DNA from: Bog-473 sp963828505
Lineage (GTDB): Bacteria > Actinomycetota > Acidimicrobiia > Acidimicrobiales > RAAP-2
Direction of reading: 5' to 3'
Assembly (NCBI GenBank): GCA_963828505.1
Contig: CAWHFM010000018.1
Span: forward strand, 129,363 to 193,362
Length of the DNA: 64,000 nt
Below are positions 53,663-63,780 of the stretch, piece after piece. How positions within the stretch are numbered: the stretch's first letter is position 1; every line of letters starts with the position of its first letter. The translations under genes and the position numbers were made by a program. The notes under the pieces are model-generated. The model was not told where the DNA came from. It did not search any database and was given only the letters and a program-made list of their open reading frames with translations.

Positions 53663-54391
53663 GTGAAGCTCGACAGTGGACCCAGGGTCCTTGTCGTGGA
53701 CGACGAACCCTCGATCGTCGACGCGGTGGCGACGTCGCTCCGGTACGAGGGATTCACCGTCGACGAAGCCATGACCGGCCGCAAGGCGTTGGCGCGGGCG
53801 CAGGAGGACCCGCCCGACCTCGTCATCCTCGACGTGATGCTGCCCGACCTCGACGGCCTCGAGGTGACGCGGCGCCTTCGCGCCGACGGGTTGCGGGTGC
53901 CCGTGCTCTTCCTCACCGCACGCGACTCGCTCCAGGACAAGCTGGCCGGCCTCACCGTCGGCGGCGACGACTATGTCACCAAGCCCTTCGCTCTGGCCGA
54001 GGTGATCGCCCGCGTGCACGCCATCCTCCGGCGCACCGGGTACGAGCCCGACGACGACGGCATCTTGCGCTTCGCCGACGTCGAGCTCGACGAGAGCGCG
54101 CACGAGGTGCGTCGCGCCGGCAGCGCGATCAACCTGACCGCCACCGAGTTCAACCTGCTGCGCTACTTCATGCTGAACCCCCGCCACGTGCTCTCCAAGG
54201 CGCAGATCCTCGACCACGTCTGGCACTACGACTTCGGCGGCGACGGCAACGTCGTCGAGACGTACGTGAGCTACCTGCGCAAGAAGCTGGAGAAGTTCGG
54301 CCCCCCGCTGATCCACACCATCCGGCTGGTCGGATACACCCTGCGGGAGCCCGAGCCCGCGACGAGCGGGACGGGGAACGGGAAGAACTGA
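53663..54391 (+). CDS. OmpR/PhoB-family response regulator
   Basis: A 242-residue two-component regulator. The receiver domain has the acidic pocket (VVDDEPS), phospho-acceptor Asp57 in VILDVMLPDLDG, Thr in FLTARD and Lys in VTKPF. The C-terminal winged helix reads LTATEFNLLRYFMLNPRHVLSKAQILDHVWHYDFGGDGNVVETYVSYLRKKL. The GTG at 53663 is chosen because AGGAGG precedes it. It is followed at once by its histidine kinase (stop TGA next to the GTG start). Confidence 0.93.
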   Translation: MKLDSGPRVLVVDDEPSIVDAVATSLRYEGFTVDEAMTGRKALARAQEDPPDLVILDVMLPDLDGLEVTRRLRADGLRVPVLFLTARDSLQDKLAGLTVGGDDYVTKPFALAEVIARVHAILRRTGYEPDDDGILRFADVELDESAHEVRRAGSAINLTATEFNLLRYFMLNPRHVLSKAQILDHVWHYDFGGDGNVVETYVSYLRKKLEKFGPPLIHTIRLVGYTLREPEPATSGTGNGKN

Positions 54392-56137
54392 GTGTCGCTC
54401 CGGCTCCGGCTTCTCTTCGCCGTCGGGCTGATCTCCATGGTCGCCCTGGTGGTGGCGGACATCGCCACCTACTCGGCGTTGCGGTCGTCGCTCTACAGCC
54501 AGGTCGACCAGGAGCTGGCTCAGCGCGTGGCGCACCTGAACATCAACCAGCTCACGAACCGGGCGGTCTGCCCGCCGGCCCCGGGGAACGAAGAGGGCTC
54601 GGGTCCCGTGGGCAACGGACCCGGGCAAACCACCGGAGGCACCGGCACGGGCAACACCGGGAGCGGCAACGGGGACGAGCAGAATTTCGGCAACCTGTTC
54701 GCCATCAGCTACATCGGCGTGGCGAACCTCGACGGCAAGATCGTGAACGGGTGGGAGTGCCCGGCCTACGTCGGGAACCACCCCTACCGCCCGCAGCTGC
54801 CCTCGCCGATCACCGGCTTCACCACCGAGCCTGACGGCAGCCAGGTCGCTCAGTTCACGACGGGCTCGACCACGCCGGGAGGTCCCGCCTTCCGGGTGCG
54901 GGCGAGCAAGATCTCCGGTCCCATCGCCCACGGCGACGTGCTCGTGCAGGCCCAGACGATCGTGGAGCAGACCAACACGCTGCACACGCTCCTGCTCATT
55001 GAGCTGGCCGTGTCGGCCGCCGCCTTGGTGCTGGCGCTGGCGGGCGGCTGGTGGCTGGTCCGCCTCGGCCTGCGCCCGCTCGAGGACGTCGAGGCGACAG
55101 CGGAGTCCATCGCCGCCGGCAACCTGGACCAGCGCGTGCCCGGCGCCGACCAGCCCACCGAGGTCGGCCGCCTGGCCCGAGCGCTCAACGTGATGCTCGA
55201 GCGGATCCAGACCGCGTTCACCGCCCGCCTGGCGTCGGAGGCCCGGCTGAAGGATTCGGAGCAGCACCTGCGCCAGTTCGTCGCGGACGCCTCGCACGAG
55301 CTGCGCACACCCATCGCCGCGGTGTCGGCGTACGCCGAGCTCTTCGAGCGCGGGGCGGCGCAACACGCCGAGGACCTGCCCAGGGTGATTTCGGGCATCC
55401 GCGCCGAAACGGCTCGCATGGACCGCTTGGTCAACGACCTGCTCATCCTGGCCCGCCTCGATGAGGGTCTCCCGATTGAGCGTGCGCCGGTCGAGCTGGT
55501 CTCGCTCGCTTCCGAGGCGGTCCGCACCGCGGCGGCCGTCGGCCCGGAGTGGCCGGTGACGTTCAGCGCCACCCGGCCGGTCGAAGTGAGCGGCGATCAC
55601 GACCGGCTGCGCCAGGTGATCGACAACCTGCTGGCGAACGTCCGCGCTCACACGCCATCGGGGACGCGCGCCTCCGTGACGGTCGACGCGGACGGTGCCA
55701 TGGCAGAGATCGTGGTGGCCGACGAGGGTCCCGGCATGCCGGCGGAGGACGCCCGCCGCATCTTCGAACGTTTCTTTCGTGCCGACCCGGCCCGGACCCG
55801 CACCAGCGGCGGCAGCGGCTTGGGGCTCTCCATCGTGGCCGCCATCGTCGTCGCTCACGGCGGGACCGTCGCCGCCAGCTCCGCACCCGGTGAAGGGATG
55901 CGGGTCTCGGTGCGCCTGCCGCTCGCCAGCGATCTGGTCGACGGGTCCGACGTGCCCGACGTGCCCGACCCGCCCGACCCCGAAGAGCCGATCGGTGCCG
56001 GCCGTCCGGATGAGTCCGCCCCGGTCGCCGGTCCGAGCTCCGGGGGCCCGCCCATTCCTGTCGACCGGGCCAACCCCGAAGGCGAGCCCAGCGTGCCCGC
56101 TCGCGCCAGCGGGCCCAGCTCTCCGGCGTCGGCGTGA
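54392..56137 (+). CDS. Sensor histidine kinase
   Basis: A 581-residue kinase. A first membrane helix at residues about 7-27, an extracellular Gly-rich domain to about 195, a second helix (LLLIELAVSAAALVLALAGGWWL), a HAMP domain, then HisKA with His302 in DASHELRTPIAAV. The ATPase boxes are DRLRQVIDNLLANVRAHTP (N), VADEGPGMPAEDA (G1) and SGGSGLGLSIV (G2). A Pro-rich tail of about 60 residues ends it. Resembles TrcS/MprB-type kinases. GTG start, co-transcribed with the regulator. Signal unknown. Confidence 0.92.
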   Translation: MSLRLRLLFAVGLISMVALVVADIATYSALRSSLYSQVDQELAQRVAHLNINQLTNRAVCPPAPGNEEGSGPVGNGPGQTTGGTGTGNTGSGNGDEQNFGNLFAISYIGVANLDGKIVNGWECPAYVGNHPYRPQLPSPITGFTTEPDGSQVAQFTTGSTTPGGPAFRVRASKISGPIAHGDVLVQAQTIVEQTNTLHTLLLIELAVSAAALVLALAGGWWLVRLGLRPLEDVEATAESIAAGNLDQRVPGADQPTEVGRLARALNVMLERIQTAFTARLASEARLKDSEQHLRQFVADASHELRTPIAAVSAYAELFERGAAQHAEDLPRVISGIRAETARMDRLVNDLLILARLDEGLPIERAPVELVSLASEAVRTAAAVGPEWPVTFSATRPVEVSGDHDRLRQVIDNLLANVRAHTPSGTRASVTVDADGAMAEIVVADEGPGMPAEDARRIFERFFRADPARTRTSGGSGLGLSIVAAIVVAHGGTVAASSAPGEGMRVSVRLPLASDLVDGSDVPDVPDPPDPEEPIGAGRPDESAPVAGPSSGGPPIPVDRANPEGEPSVPARASGPSSPASA

Positions 56138-56268
56138 GCCACAGGCCCACCACCTCGCCGGTCGCCGTCTCCGGCTTCGTCACGGTCTGAGGTGTCGCCG
56201 TGCGACGCCGAAAACTCACACGTGATCCACAGCCCGACCCAAACGCGCCGCAAGACCCGCAGGCCACG

Positions 56269-57477
56269 ATGACCGCCATGACCACTTTGGCTCCTTTGGA
56301 GACGCCGCTAAATCCGCGCCGCCTGCCGGCGGACGTCGAGATCGTCGTGCCGGTGTACAACGAAGCGGCGCAGCTGGCGGAGCGTGTGCTCGCCCTGCGC
56401 CGCTTCCTCGACGAGTCCTTCCCCTTCCGGGCGATCGTCACCGTCGTCGACAACGCCAGCACGGACGACACCTTCGCCGTGGCCGCCGCGCTCGTGGACT
56501 CCACCCCTGGTGTGGCGGCCATGCACCTGCCCCGCAAGGGCCGCGGCTACGCCCTGCGCACCGCCTGGTCCACCAGCCACGCACCGGTCGTGGCCTACAT
56601 GGACGTCGACCTCTCGACATCGCTCCCCGCGCTGCTCCCGCTGGTCGCTCCCCTGCTCTCGGGCCACAGCGACATCGCCATCGGCTCGCGGCTGGCCAAG
56701 GGAGCGCACGTCGTCCGAGGACCCAAGCGCGAGCTCATCTCCCGCGCCTACAACCTCCTGCTCCGGGTCGCGCTGCGCGGGCGCTTCAGTGACGCCCAAT
56801 GCGGCTTCAAGGCGCTGCGTCGCGACGCGGCCGACCAGCTGCTGCCGCTCATTCAGGACAACGAATGGTTCTTCGACACCGAGCTCCTCGTCATTGCGCA
56901 GCGCCTGGGCCTGCGCATCGGCGAGGTACCCGTCGACTGGGTCGACGATCCCCACTCGAGCGTGCACATCGTCTCGACCGCGACCGACGACCTGCGCGGG
57001 GTCTGGCGGATGCTGCGGCGGCCTCCCAAGGTGAACACCCTCGCCGGCGCGGGTCAGGTGGCGGCCGACCAGCTCCTGCGCTTCGCCGGTGTCGGGGTGA
57101 TCTCCACCCTGGGCTACCTGTTCCTCTTCCTCGCCTGGCGCCCGCTGCTCGGCGCGTTCGGCGCCAACACACTGGCACTCGCGCTCACCACGCTGTTCAA
57201 CACGGCTGTACACCGCGAGCTGGCACGTGGCACCAACGGGCAGCCCCAGAAGGGACGCTTCCTCGCCATGTCCGCCGGTCTGTACCTGGTGAGCCTCGCC
57301 TTCACGACGCTCGGCCTGCTCGTGGCGCGGTGGATCGATCCGGGCGCGCTGATGCCCGAGCTGCTCGCGCTGACGCTGGCCACGCTGGTCGCCGCGATCT
57401 TCCGCTTCTCGGTGCTGCGGGCCTGGATCTACCGGCCTGCTTTCATCTCCTCCGGCGCGGCGAAAGGTGCCCAGTGA
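56269..57477 (+). CDS. GT2 glycosyltransferase fused to GtrA-like membrane domain
   Basis: A 402-residue protein. The N-terminal half is a dolichol-phosphate mannose synthase-like GT2 domain (VEIVVPVYNEAAQL, VVDNASTDDTF, AYMDVDLSTSLP with the DxD, RGPKRELISRAYNLLLR, DAQCGFKALRRD). The second half has four hydrophobic segments of the GtrA type (LLRFAGVGVISTLGYLFLFL). It likely makes polyprenyl-phosphate-sugar used by the next gene's product. Two ATGs (56269, 56278) are possible. GTGA overlap with the downstream gene. Confidence 0.9.
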   Translation: MTAMTTLAPLETPLNPRRLPADVEIVVPVYNEAAQLAERVLALRRFLDESFPFRAIVTVVDNASTDDTFAVAAALVDSTPGVAAMHLPRKGRGYALRTAWSTSHAPVVAYMDVDLSTSLPALLPLVAPLLSGHSDIAIGSRLAKGAHVVRGPKRELISRAYNLLLRVALRGRFSDAQCGFKALRRDAADQLLPLIQDNEWFFDTELLVIAQRLGLRIGEVPVDWVDDPHSSVHIVSTATDDLRGVWRMLRRPPKVNTLAGAGQVAADQLLRFAGVGVISTLGYLFLFLAWRPLLGAFGANTLALALTTLFNTAVHRELARGTNGQPQKGRFLAMSAGLYLVSLAFTTLGLLVARWIDPGALMPELLALTLATLVAAIFRFSVLRAWIYRPAFISSGAAKGAQ

Positions 57478-59789
57478 GCGACGTCACGCCCCCTCCCTCC
57501 CCGTCGGCGTCTGAAATGCCTCACGCCAGCGACGCCCCCGTGGCCCTCCTCGACCCGCCCGACCCGATCGACGCCCGCCAGACGGCTCCGGCCCCCGACA
57601 GATCGTCGACCGTCCCCGGTTGGCCCGGCGGCAACCGGCGCCGTGGCCCGGTGTCCCGCTTCTTCCGCGGCAAGGAGAGCGATGCGCCCTGGGTCCGACC
57701 CGCCCTGCTCGTCCTGCTCGCCGCCACCACCGTCCTCTATGTGTGGGACCTCGGTGCGAGCGGGTGGGCCAACTCGTTCTACTCCGCCGCCGTGCAGGCG
57801 GGGACGAAGAGCTGGAAGGCCTTCTTCTTCGGCTCGTCGGACTCGTCGAACTTCATCACGGTCGACAAGCCGCCGGTGTTCTTGTGGCCGATGGAGATCT
57901 CCGCTCGTATCTTTGGCCTGAATTCGTGGAGCCTCCTGGTCCCGCAAGCGCTCGAGGGCGTCGCCACGGTCGGCCTGGTCTACCTGTCGGTACGGCGCTG
58001 GTTCAGCGCGCGGGCCGCGCTCCTCGGTGGCGCGGTCGTCGCCCTCACGCCGGTGGCGGCCATGATGTTCCGCTACAACAACCCTGACGCACTGCTCGCC
58101 CTGCTGCTCACCGGCGCGACCTACGCCACCATGCGCGGCTTGGAGCGGGCGCAGACCAAGTGGCTCGTCCTGGCGGGCGCCCTCGTCGGTTTCGGCTTCA
58201 TCACCAAGATGATGCAGGCCTTCCTGGTGCTGCCGGTGTTCGCCGTGGTCTACCTGCTCGCCGCGCCGACCGGATGGTGGCGGCGCGTGTGGCAGACGTT
58301 CCTCATGGGCGTCTCGGTGCTGGTCGCCGCCGGCTGGTGGGTGGCTGCGGTCGCGCTGACACCGGCCGCGGACCGACCGTACGTCGGTGGGTCGCAGAAC
58401 AACAGCATCCTCAACTTGATCTTCGGGTACAACGGTTTCGGCCGGCTGAGCGGCAACGAGAGCGGGAGTGTCGGGGGCGGGGGCTTCGGAGGCCGCGGCG
58501 GCGGATCGATGTGGGGCCCCACGGGCCTGACGCGGCTGTTCAACTCTGACTTCGGCAACATGATGTCGTGGCTGCTACCCGGTGCGCTCGTGATGGGCGC
58601 GGTCCTCCTGCTCATCACCATCCGGAACCGGCGGACCGACCGCGAACGTGCCGGGCTGTTGTTGTGGGGCGGATCGCTCGTGGTCACCGGGCTCACCATC
58701 AGCCTGGCCCAGGGCATCATCCACCCCTACTACACGGTCGCCATGGCGCCGCCGCTCGGGGCGCTCGTCGGCATCGCCACGATCGGCCTGTGGGAGCGAC
58801 GCGCTCGTTGGCCCGCTCGTCTCGGCCTCGCCGGCGGCCTGGCCGCGACGGTGTGGTGGAGCTACGAGCTCCTGGGTCGCACCCCTGACTGGTTCCCTGC
58901 GCTGAGGCCCTTCGTCGCCGTCGCGGGAGCGCTCGGCATCGTGGCGATCCTCGCCCTCCCGCTGTTGCGCTCCGTGCCGAAGCTGGCGATCGCTGCCGTC
59001 TCGGTGCTGGGGCTCAGTGCCGCCCTGGCCGCACCCTTGTTCTCGACCGTGGCCACCGCGACCACCCCGCACCAGGGCGCCATCCCCTCCGTCACCCCGA
59101 CGCCGACGGGCGGGTTCGGCGGTCCCGGTGGAGGTTTCGCCGGTGGTGGTTTCCGCCGAGCCTTCGGTGGCGCCGGCGCCGCGCCGTTCGGTCGAAGCAG
59201 GACCGGGACCGGCGGCTTCCCCGGCGGCATCCCCGGCGGCCGCTTTCCCGGTCTCGGTGGCGGGACGGGCACCGGTGGGGGCACCGCCTCACCGTTCGGC
59301 GGGGGCACCGCCTCACCGTTCGGCGGGGGCACCGCCTCACCCTTCGGCGGTGGCTTCCGCCGTACCTTCGGTGGCGCCGATGGCGGGACGGGAGGGTTCT
59401 TGAACGCGAGCAGCTCGAACCCCGCACTGACACGGATGCTCAAGGCTGACGCCGCCCGGTACACCTGGGTCGCGGCGACGGTGAACTCCAACTCGGCCGC
59501 GGGCTACCAGTTGGCGAGTGACGAGCCGGTGATGGCGATCGGCGGCTTCAACGGGACCGACCCGGCACCGACGCTGGCCCAGTTCGAGCGGTACGTGGCC
59601 GAGGGCAAGATCCACTACTTCATCGCCGGCGGCGGTGTGGGATTCGGAGGCGCCGGCGCCGGCGGGACGGCCGACGACGCCTCGCAGATCACCTCGTGGG
59701 TCAAGTCCCACTTCACCGCCAAGACAGTGGGCGGGGTCACGGTGTACGACCTGACCTCCCCGGCCGCTTCTGCCTCCGCGGCGGGCTGA
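57474..59789 (+). CDS. GT39/ArnT-like membrane glycosyltransferase
   Basis: A 771-residue polytopic protein beginning at a GTG that overlaps the previous stop. After a Pro-rich cytoplasmic tail comes a first helix (ALLVLLAATTVLYVWDL), then the luminal loop with SSDSSNFITVDKPPVFLW that includes the conserved Asp-Lys-Pro of PMT_2 enzymes. About ten further helices follow. Unusual Gly-rich insertions (residues about 325-345 and 545-640) and a C-terminal globular domain complete it. It probably transfers a sugar from a polyprenyl-phosphate donor, made by the upstream enzyme, to proteins or glycans at the cell surface. Confidence 0.88.
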   Translation: MSDVTPPPSPSASEMPHASDAPVALLDPPDPIDARQTAPAPDRSSTVPGWPGGNRRRGPVSRFFRGKESDAPWVRPALLVLLAATTVLYVWDLGASGWANSFYSAAVQAGTKSWKAFFFGSSDSSNFITVDKPPVFLWPMEISARIFGLNSWSLLVPQALEGVATVGLVYLSVRRWFSARAALLGGAVVALTPVAAMMFRYNNPDALLALLLTGATYATMRGLERAQTKWLVLAGALVGFGFITKMMQAFLVLPVFAVVYLLAAPTGWWRRVWQTFLMGVSVLVAAGWWVAAVALTPAADRPYVGGSQNNSILNLIFGYNGFGRLSGNESGSVGGGGFGGRGGGSMWGPTGLTRLFNSDFGNMMSWLLPGALVMGAVLLLITIRNRRTDRERAGLLLWGGSLVVTGLTISLAQGIIHPYYTVAMAPPLGALVGIATIGLWERRARWPARLGLAGGLAATVWWSYELLGRTPDWFPALRPFVAVAGALGIVAILALPLLRSVPKLAIAAVSVLGLSAALAAPLFSTVATATTPHQGAIPSVTPTPTGGFGGPGGGFAGGGFRRAFGGAGAAPFGRSRTGTGGFPGGIPGGRFPGLGGGTGTGGGTASPFGGGTASPFGGGTASPFGGGFRRTFGGADGGTGGFLNASSSNPALTRMLKADAARYTWVAATVNSNSAAGYQLASDEPVMAIGGFNGTDPAPTLAQFERYVAEGKIHYFIAGGGVGFGGAGAGGTADDASQITSWVKSHFTAKTVGGVTVYDLTSPAASASAAG
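59277..59348 (+). repeat. Triplicated 24-bp repeat in the glycosyltransferase gene
   Basis: Three tandem copies of a 24-base unit encode GGGTASPF three times in the Gly-rich insertion. Copy number is likely variable. Confidence 0.85.
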
Positions 59790-59799
59790 CGAGCGATCC

Positions 59800-60300
59800 T
59801 CAGGCGAGGAGGGCCCGATAGAGGTCGAAGGTCGCCGAATCGAAGGCGATGAAGCGGACGAGGGAGACGGCGGTGGCCGCCGCGCCGACGGTCGTCACGG
59901 CGACGGCGGCGGCCAGCTCCGAGGGATAGCCGTACACCCCGGTCGAGATGGCCGGAAAGGCGACCGACGAGGCACCCACCTCGTCCGCCACCGCGAGCGA
60001 GCGGAGATAGCACGTCGCCAACGTCTCCGGCTCGCCCTCGCGACCGCCGCGCCATACCGGCCCCACGGTGTGGATGATGTAGCGCGCGTGGAGCTCGAAC
60101 CCCGGAGTCGCCACGGCCTCGCCCGGCGGGCAGCTGCCGATGGCCCGGCAGGCGGCTCGGAGGCGCTCGTAGCCGGCGGCCCGGTGAATGGCGCCGTCGA
60201 CACCGCCACCGCCGCGCAGCCCGCTGTTCGCCGCGTTGACCACGGCGTCGACGCGCTCGGCCGTGATGTCGCCGCGGGCGGCTTCGAGACGGGGCGCCAC
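59800..60300 (-). CDS. Macro domain protein (ADP-ribose deacylase/hydrolase type)
   Basis: A 166-residue macro domain. The ADP-ribose-binding segments are ARGDITAERVDAVVNAANSGLRGGGGVDGAIHRAAG and AFPAISTGVYGYP, and VATPGFELHARYIIHTVGP lies between; the Asn-x-x-Asn and GGGGVDGAIH motifs of MacroD-type hydrolases are intact. It removes ADP-ribose or acetyl-ADP-ribose from substrates. GTG start at 60300. Convergent with the glycosyltransferase gene. Confidence 0.92.
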   Translation of the reverse strand: MAPRLEAARGDITAERVDAVVNAANSGLRGGGGVDGAIHRAAGYERLRAACRAIGSCPPGEAVATPGFELHARYIIHTVGPVWRGGREGEPETLATCYLRSLAVADEVGASSVAFPAISTGVYGYPSELAAAVAVTTVGAAATAVSLVRFIAFDSATFDLYRALLA

Positions 60301-60312
60301 TCGGTCAGCCTT

Positions 60313-60370
60313 TCGACCGCACGGCGTCAGCTGTTCGACCGCACAGGGTTGCCTCTTGGACCGCACGGGG
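60313..60370. repeat. Three imperfect ~22-bp repeats
   Basis: The unit TTCGACCGCACgG recurs at about 60313, 60334 and 60357 between the macro-domain gene and the next gene. Purpose unknown. Confidence 0.55.
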
Positions 60371-60392
60371 CCATGCGTCCGAGCGTACGGGG

Positions 60393-61199
60393 TCAGCCCT
60401 TCGAAGTCGTCGTCGATTTGCCCGACGTCGACCCATCGGCCACCTTGAGCAGCGAGACCGCGTGCGCGGGTGCCGTCACCGTCTTCTTCTCGCCCCAGTC
60501 CGAGAACGCCAAGGTGCCGTGGATGGCCGACGAACCCTTCGGTTGGCCGGGGTTCGTCTCCTCCTTCACCGGCAGGGCCGCACCGGTCGCGGTCACGTAG
60601 AGGATCTGGCGGACTCCCTGGCCGCTCTCGCTCGACACCGTGCCGCGGATCCCGATGGTCGCCTGCCCACCGATCGTCGTGCTCGGCACGTAGGAGTACG
60701 GCCCCCGCATCTGGAGCTCGCTGGCCACGTCCGAATTCAGCAGGCCGCCGATGAGTGCGTCCAAGGCCGTGTTCGAGGTCGGGAAGGACAGCCACCGGCC
60801 GGCGTACTTCGACGACTGGGCGGACGTGAGCCCGATCACGTTGCGGAGCGCGGCGTCGTTGGCGTCGACGTATCCAGTCGGCCCGACACGGACGACCTGT
60901 ACGTGCTCGTCCACCGATCCCCGCTTCACCGTGATGGTCTGGGTGCCCGAGGTGGCCCCGGCGTCGCCCACGACGTGGATGGTGGTGCCGCTCTCGGTCG
61001 CGGTGGAGACGAAGTGGACGCCGTGGCCGTGGGTGGCCTTGATGGTGGCGGTGTACTCGGCTGCGGGGGCGGGCTTGCCGCTCGGGCTCGCAGCGGCGGG
61101 GATCTCGGCCGCGAGCGTGGCCAGCGCGAACGCCGCCACGGGGAGCACGACGGCGGCGGCGGTGGCGGTGGCGTGGCGGCGGATCGATGTGCGCGACAT
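60393..61199 (-). CDS. Secreted hypothetical protein
   Basis: A 268-residue exported protein. Signal peptide: RRHATATAAAVVLPVAAFALATLAAEIPAAA, cleavage after AAAS. The mature part has repeated beta-strand-like segments (TIHVVGDAGATSGTQTITVKRG; GPTGYVDANDAALRN; RGPYSYVP) that recall LppX/LprAFG-type lipid-binding folds, but no lipobox Cys is present. GGAGA ten bases before the ATG at 61199. Function unknown. Divergent from recA. Confidence 0.65.
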   Translation of the reverse strand: MSRTSIRRHATATAAAVVLPVAAFALATLAAEIPAAASPSGKPAPAAEYTATIKATHGHGVHFVSTATESGTTIHVVGDAGATSGTQTITVKRGSVDEHVQVVRVGPTGYVDANDAALRNVIGLTSAQSSKYAGRWLSFPTSNTALDALIGGLLNSDVASELQMRGPYSYVPSTTIGGQATIGIRGTVSSESGQGVRQILYVTATGAALPVKEETNPGQPKGSSAIHGTLAFSDWGEKKTVTAPAHAVSLLKVADGSTSGKSTTTSKG

Positions 61200-61418
61200 G
61201 ACCTTCATTCTCCTGGGTCCCGGCGGGGGTCGGGGGGCGGTGCGTGCCGCTCCGCCGGGGGTTCCGGGTCCTGGACCGTGGCGTGTGCGCCCGAGCGGCC
61301 CAGCCCGGCGACCCCGACATCCTCGCACGGGCAGGCGGCGAAATTCGGGCGGTTCCGGGCGGACCCGTCCGACCGTTCTCTAGCGACGGCGCCGACCGTG
61401 GCCAGGGTCCGCGGCTGG

Positions 61419-61439
61419 CGAACACACGTTCGTTATAGT
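61419..61439 (+). promoter_or_regulatory. SOS (LexA) box and -10 of recA
   Basis: CGAACACACGTTCG (61419-61432) is a perfect actinobacterial LexA operator (CGAAC-n4-GTTCG). TATAGT follows at 61434-61439 as a -10 element, so the LexA site overlaps the recA promoter. Confidence 0.85.
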
Positions 61440-61620
61440 CGGACCCGTCGCCCGCCGCCCCGCCGAAGTCGTCACACCCCTGCCATAGGGTCACGAGCAG
61501 GTGACGAGCAAGGTCCACGAAGACGAGCAGGGTGACGAGCAAGGTCCCCGGCAGGCGAGTCGCCGGCGGGTCGGTCACAGGACAGCGGAAGAGAAGCGGA
61601 TGACAAGAGGAGAGAACAGG

Positions 61621-62675
<1,055 letters not shown>

Positions 62676-62696
62676 CAATCTGCCTCCCAGGGCACC

Positions 62697-62744
62697 GAAG
62701 CCTCCGGGCCGGTCACTGCACGGGTGACCCGTCCGGAGGGCTTC
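62697..62744 (+). terminator. Hairpin after recA
   Basis: GAAGCCTCCGG pairs with CCGGAGGGCTTC around a nested GGTCAC/GTGACC hairpin, 21 bases after the recA stop. A strong stem without a clear U-run. Confidence 0.7.
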
Positions 62745-62853
62745 ACGTCTGAGCCCTGGACGTTCGCCAGTGCCCTTCGACTGAGCCGCGGCAGCGGCTG
62801 GGTCATCACTGCCGGCGCCGCCGGGGACCTTTGCCACCAGCAACAATGGGGTG

Positions 62854-63780
62854 ATGCCAAGCCGGGGTTGGAAGCAGCGCGCCTATCGGCTGCTCGACCG
62901 GCTGCCCACCGTGCCGTACCGCTACCTCCCACCCAAGCAGTCGGTGCGGCTCGCCTACAACGTGATCCTCGACCGCGAACCCGACGCTGCGGGCGGAGAG
63001 GAGTACAGCGCCCGGTTGGCCAACGGCGAGTTGTCGCGCCACGGAGTGACCGAAGCGCTCGTCCATTCCGAGGAGCTGCGCCGGAGTGTTCCGATCCGCG
63101 ACGTCCTGCTCTCCATGCACGTGAGCCGGAGCGAGTTCGTCGCCGGATTGCCCACCGCCTCACGCATCCTGGACCTGGGTGGCACCCATCAGGGTTTTGC
63201 CGACGGTGCCCTGGTGCACCTCGGCTACCCCTACCCCTTCGAGCGGCTCGTCGTGGTCGACCTCCCGGTCGACCAGCGCCACCAGATCTACCGGGGCGGG
63301 TCGACCGGGGCGACCGTGCAGAGCGAGCTCGGGCCGGTGGAGTTCACCTTCCACTCCATGGTCGACCTGGGCCGCTACGAGAACGGCTCGTTCGATCTGG
63401 TCTACAGCGGGCAGTCGATTGAGCACGTGAGCGAGGCCGAGGGCGACGCCGTGGTGCGAGAAGCCTTCCGGGTGCTGGCGCCCGGCGGGTGGTCTGCCTC
63501 GACACGCCGAACGGGCCGGTGTCGCCGGCTCCGTTCGCCGAGCTGATGAACGACGACCACGAGGTGGAGTACGCCGCCGGCCAGCTGGTGGCCAAGCTCA
63601 CGGCGGCCGGCTTCGAGGTCACCGAGTGCAAGGGGCTCAACCTGATGCGTCGGGGCGTCGCCGCGGGCGTCTTCGACGAGACCGAGGCGAGTGCGCACCC
63701 CGGCGTGTACTCCGCCGTCGAGGACTGCCTGCTGCTGGCGCTGGTGGCGCGCAAGCCCGGTGGCGGCTCAGCGGAAGGCT
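62854..63780 (+). CDS. SAM-dependent methyltransferase with DUF4214-like head, frameshifted
   Basis: The first part (to about 63495) has a DUF4214-like segment (RLAYNVILDREPDAAGGEEYSARL) and a class I methyltransferase core (SRILDLGGTHQGFADGAL; FDLVYSGQSIEHVSEAEG; EAFRVLAPGG). One base must change after LAPGG to reach VCLDTPNGPVSPAPFAELMNDDHEVEY ... YSAVEDCLLLALVARKPGG. The exact end is unclear: I see no convincing stop before the convergent DUF3048 gene, so a second indel may be present. ATG or GTG start at 62851-62854. Confidence 0.7.
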
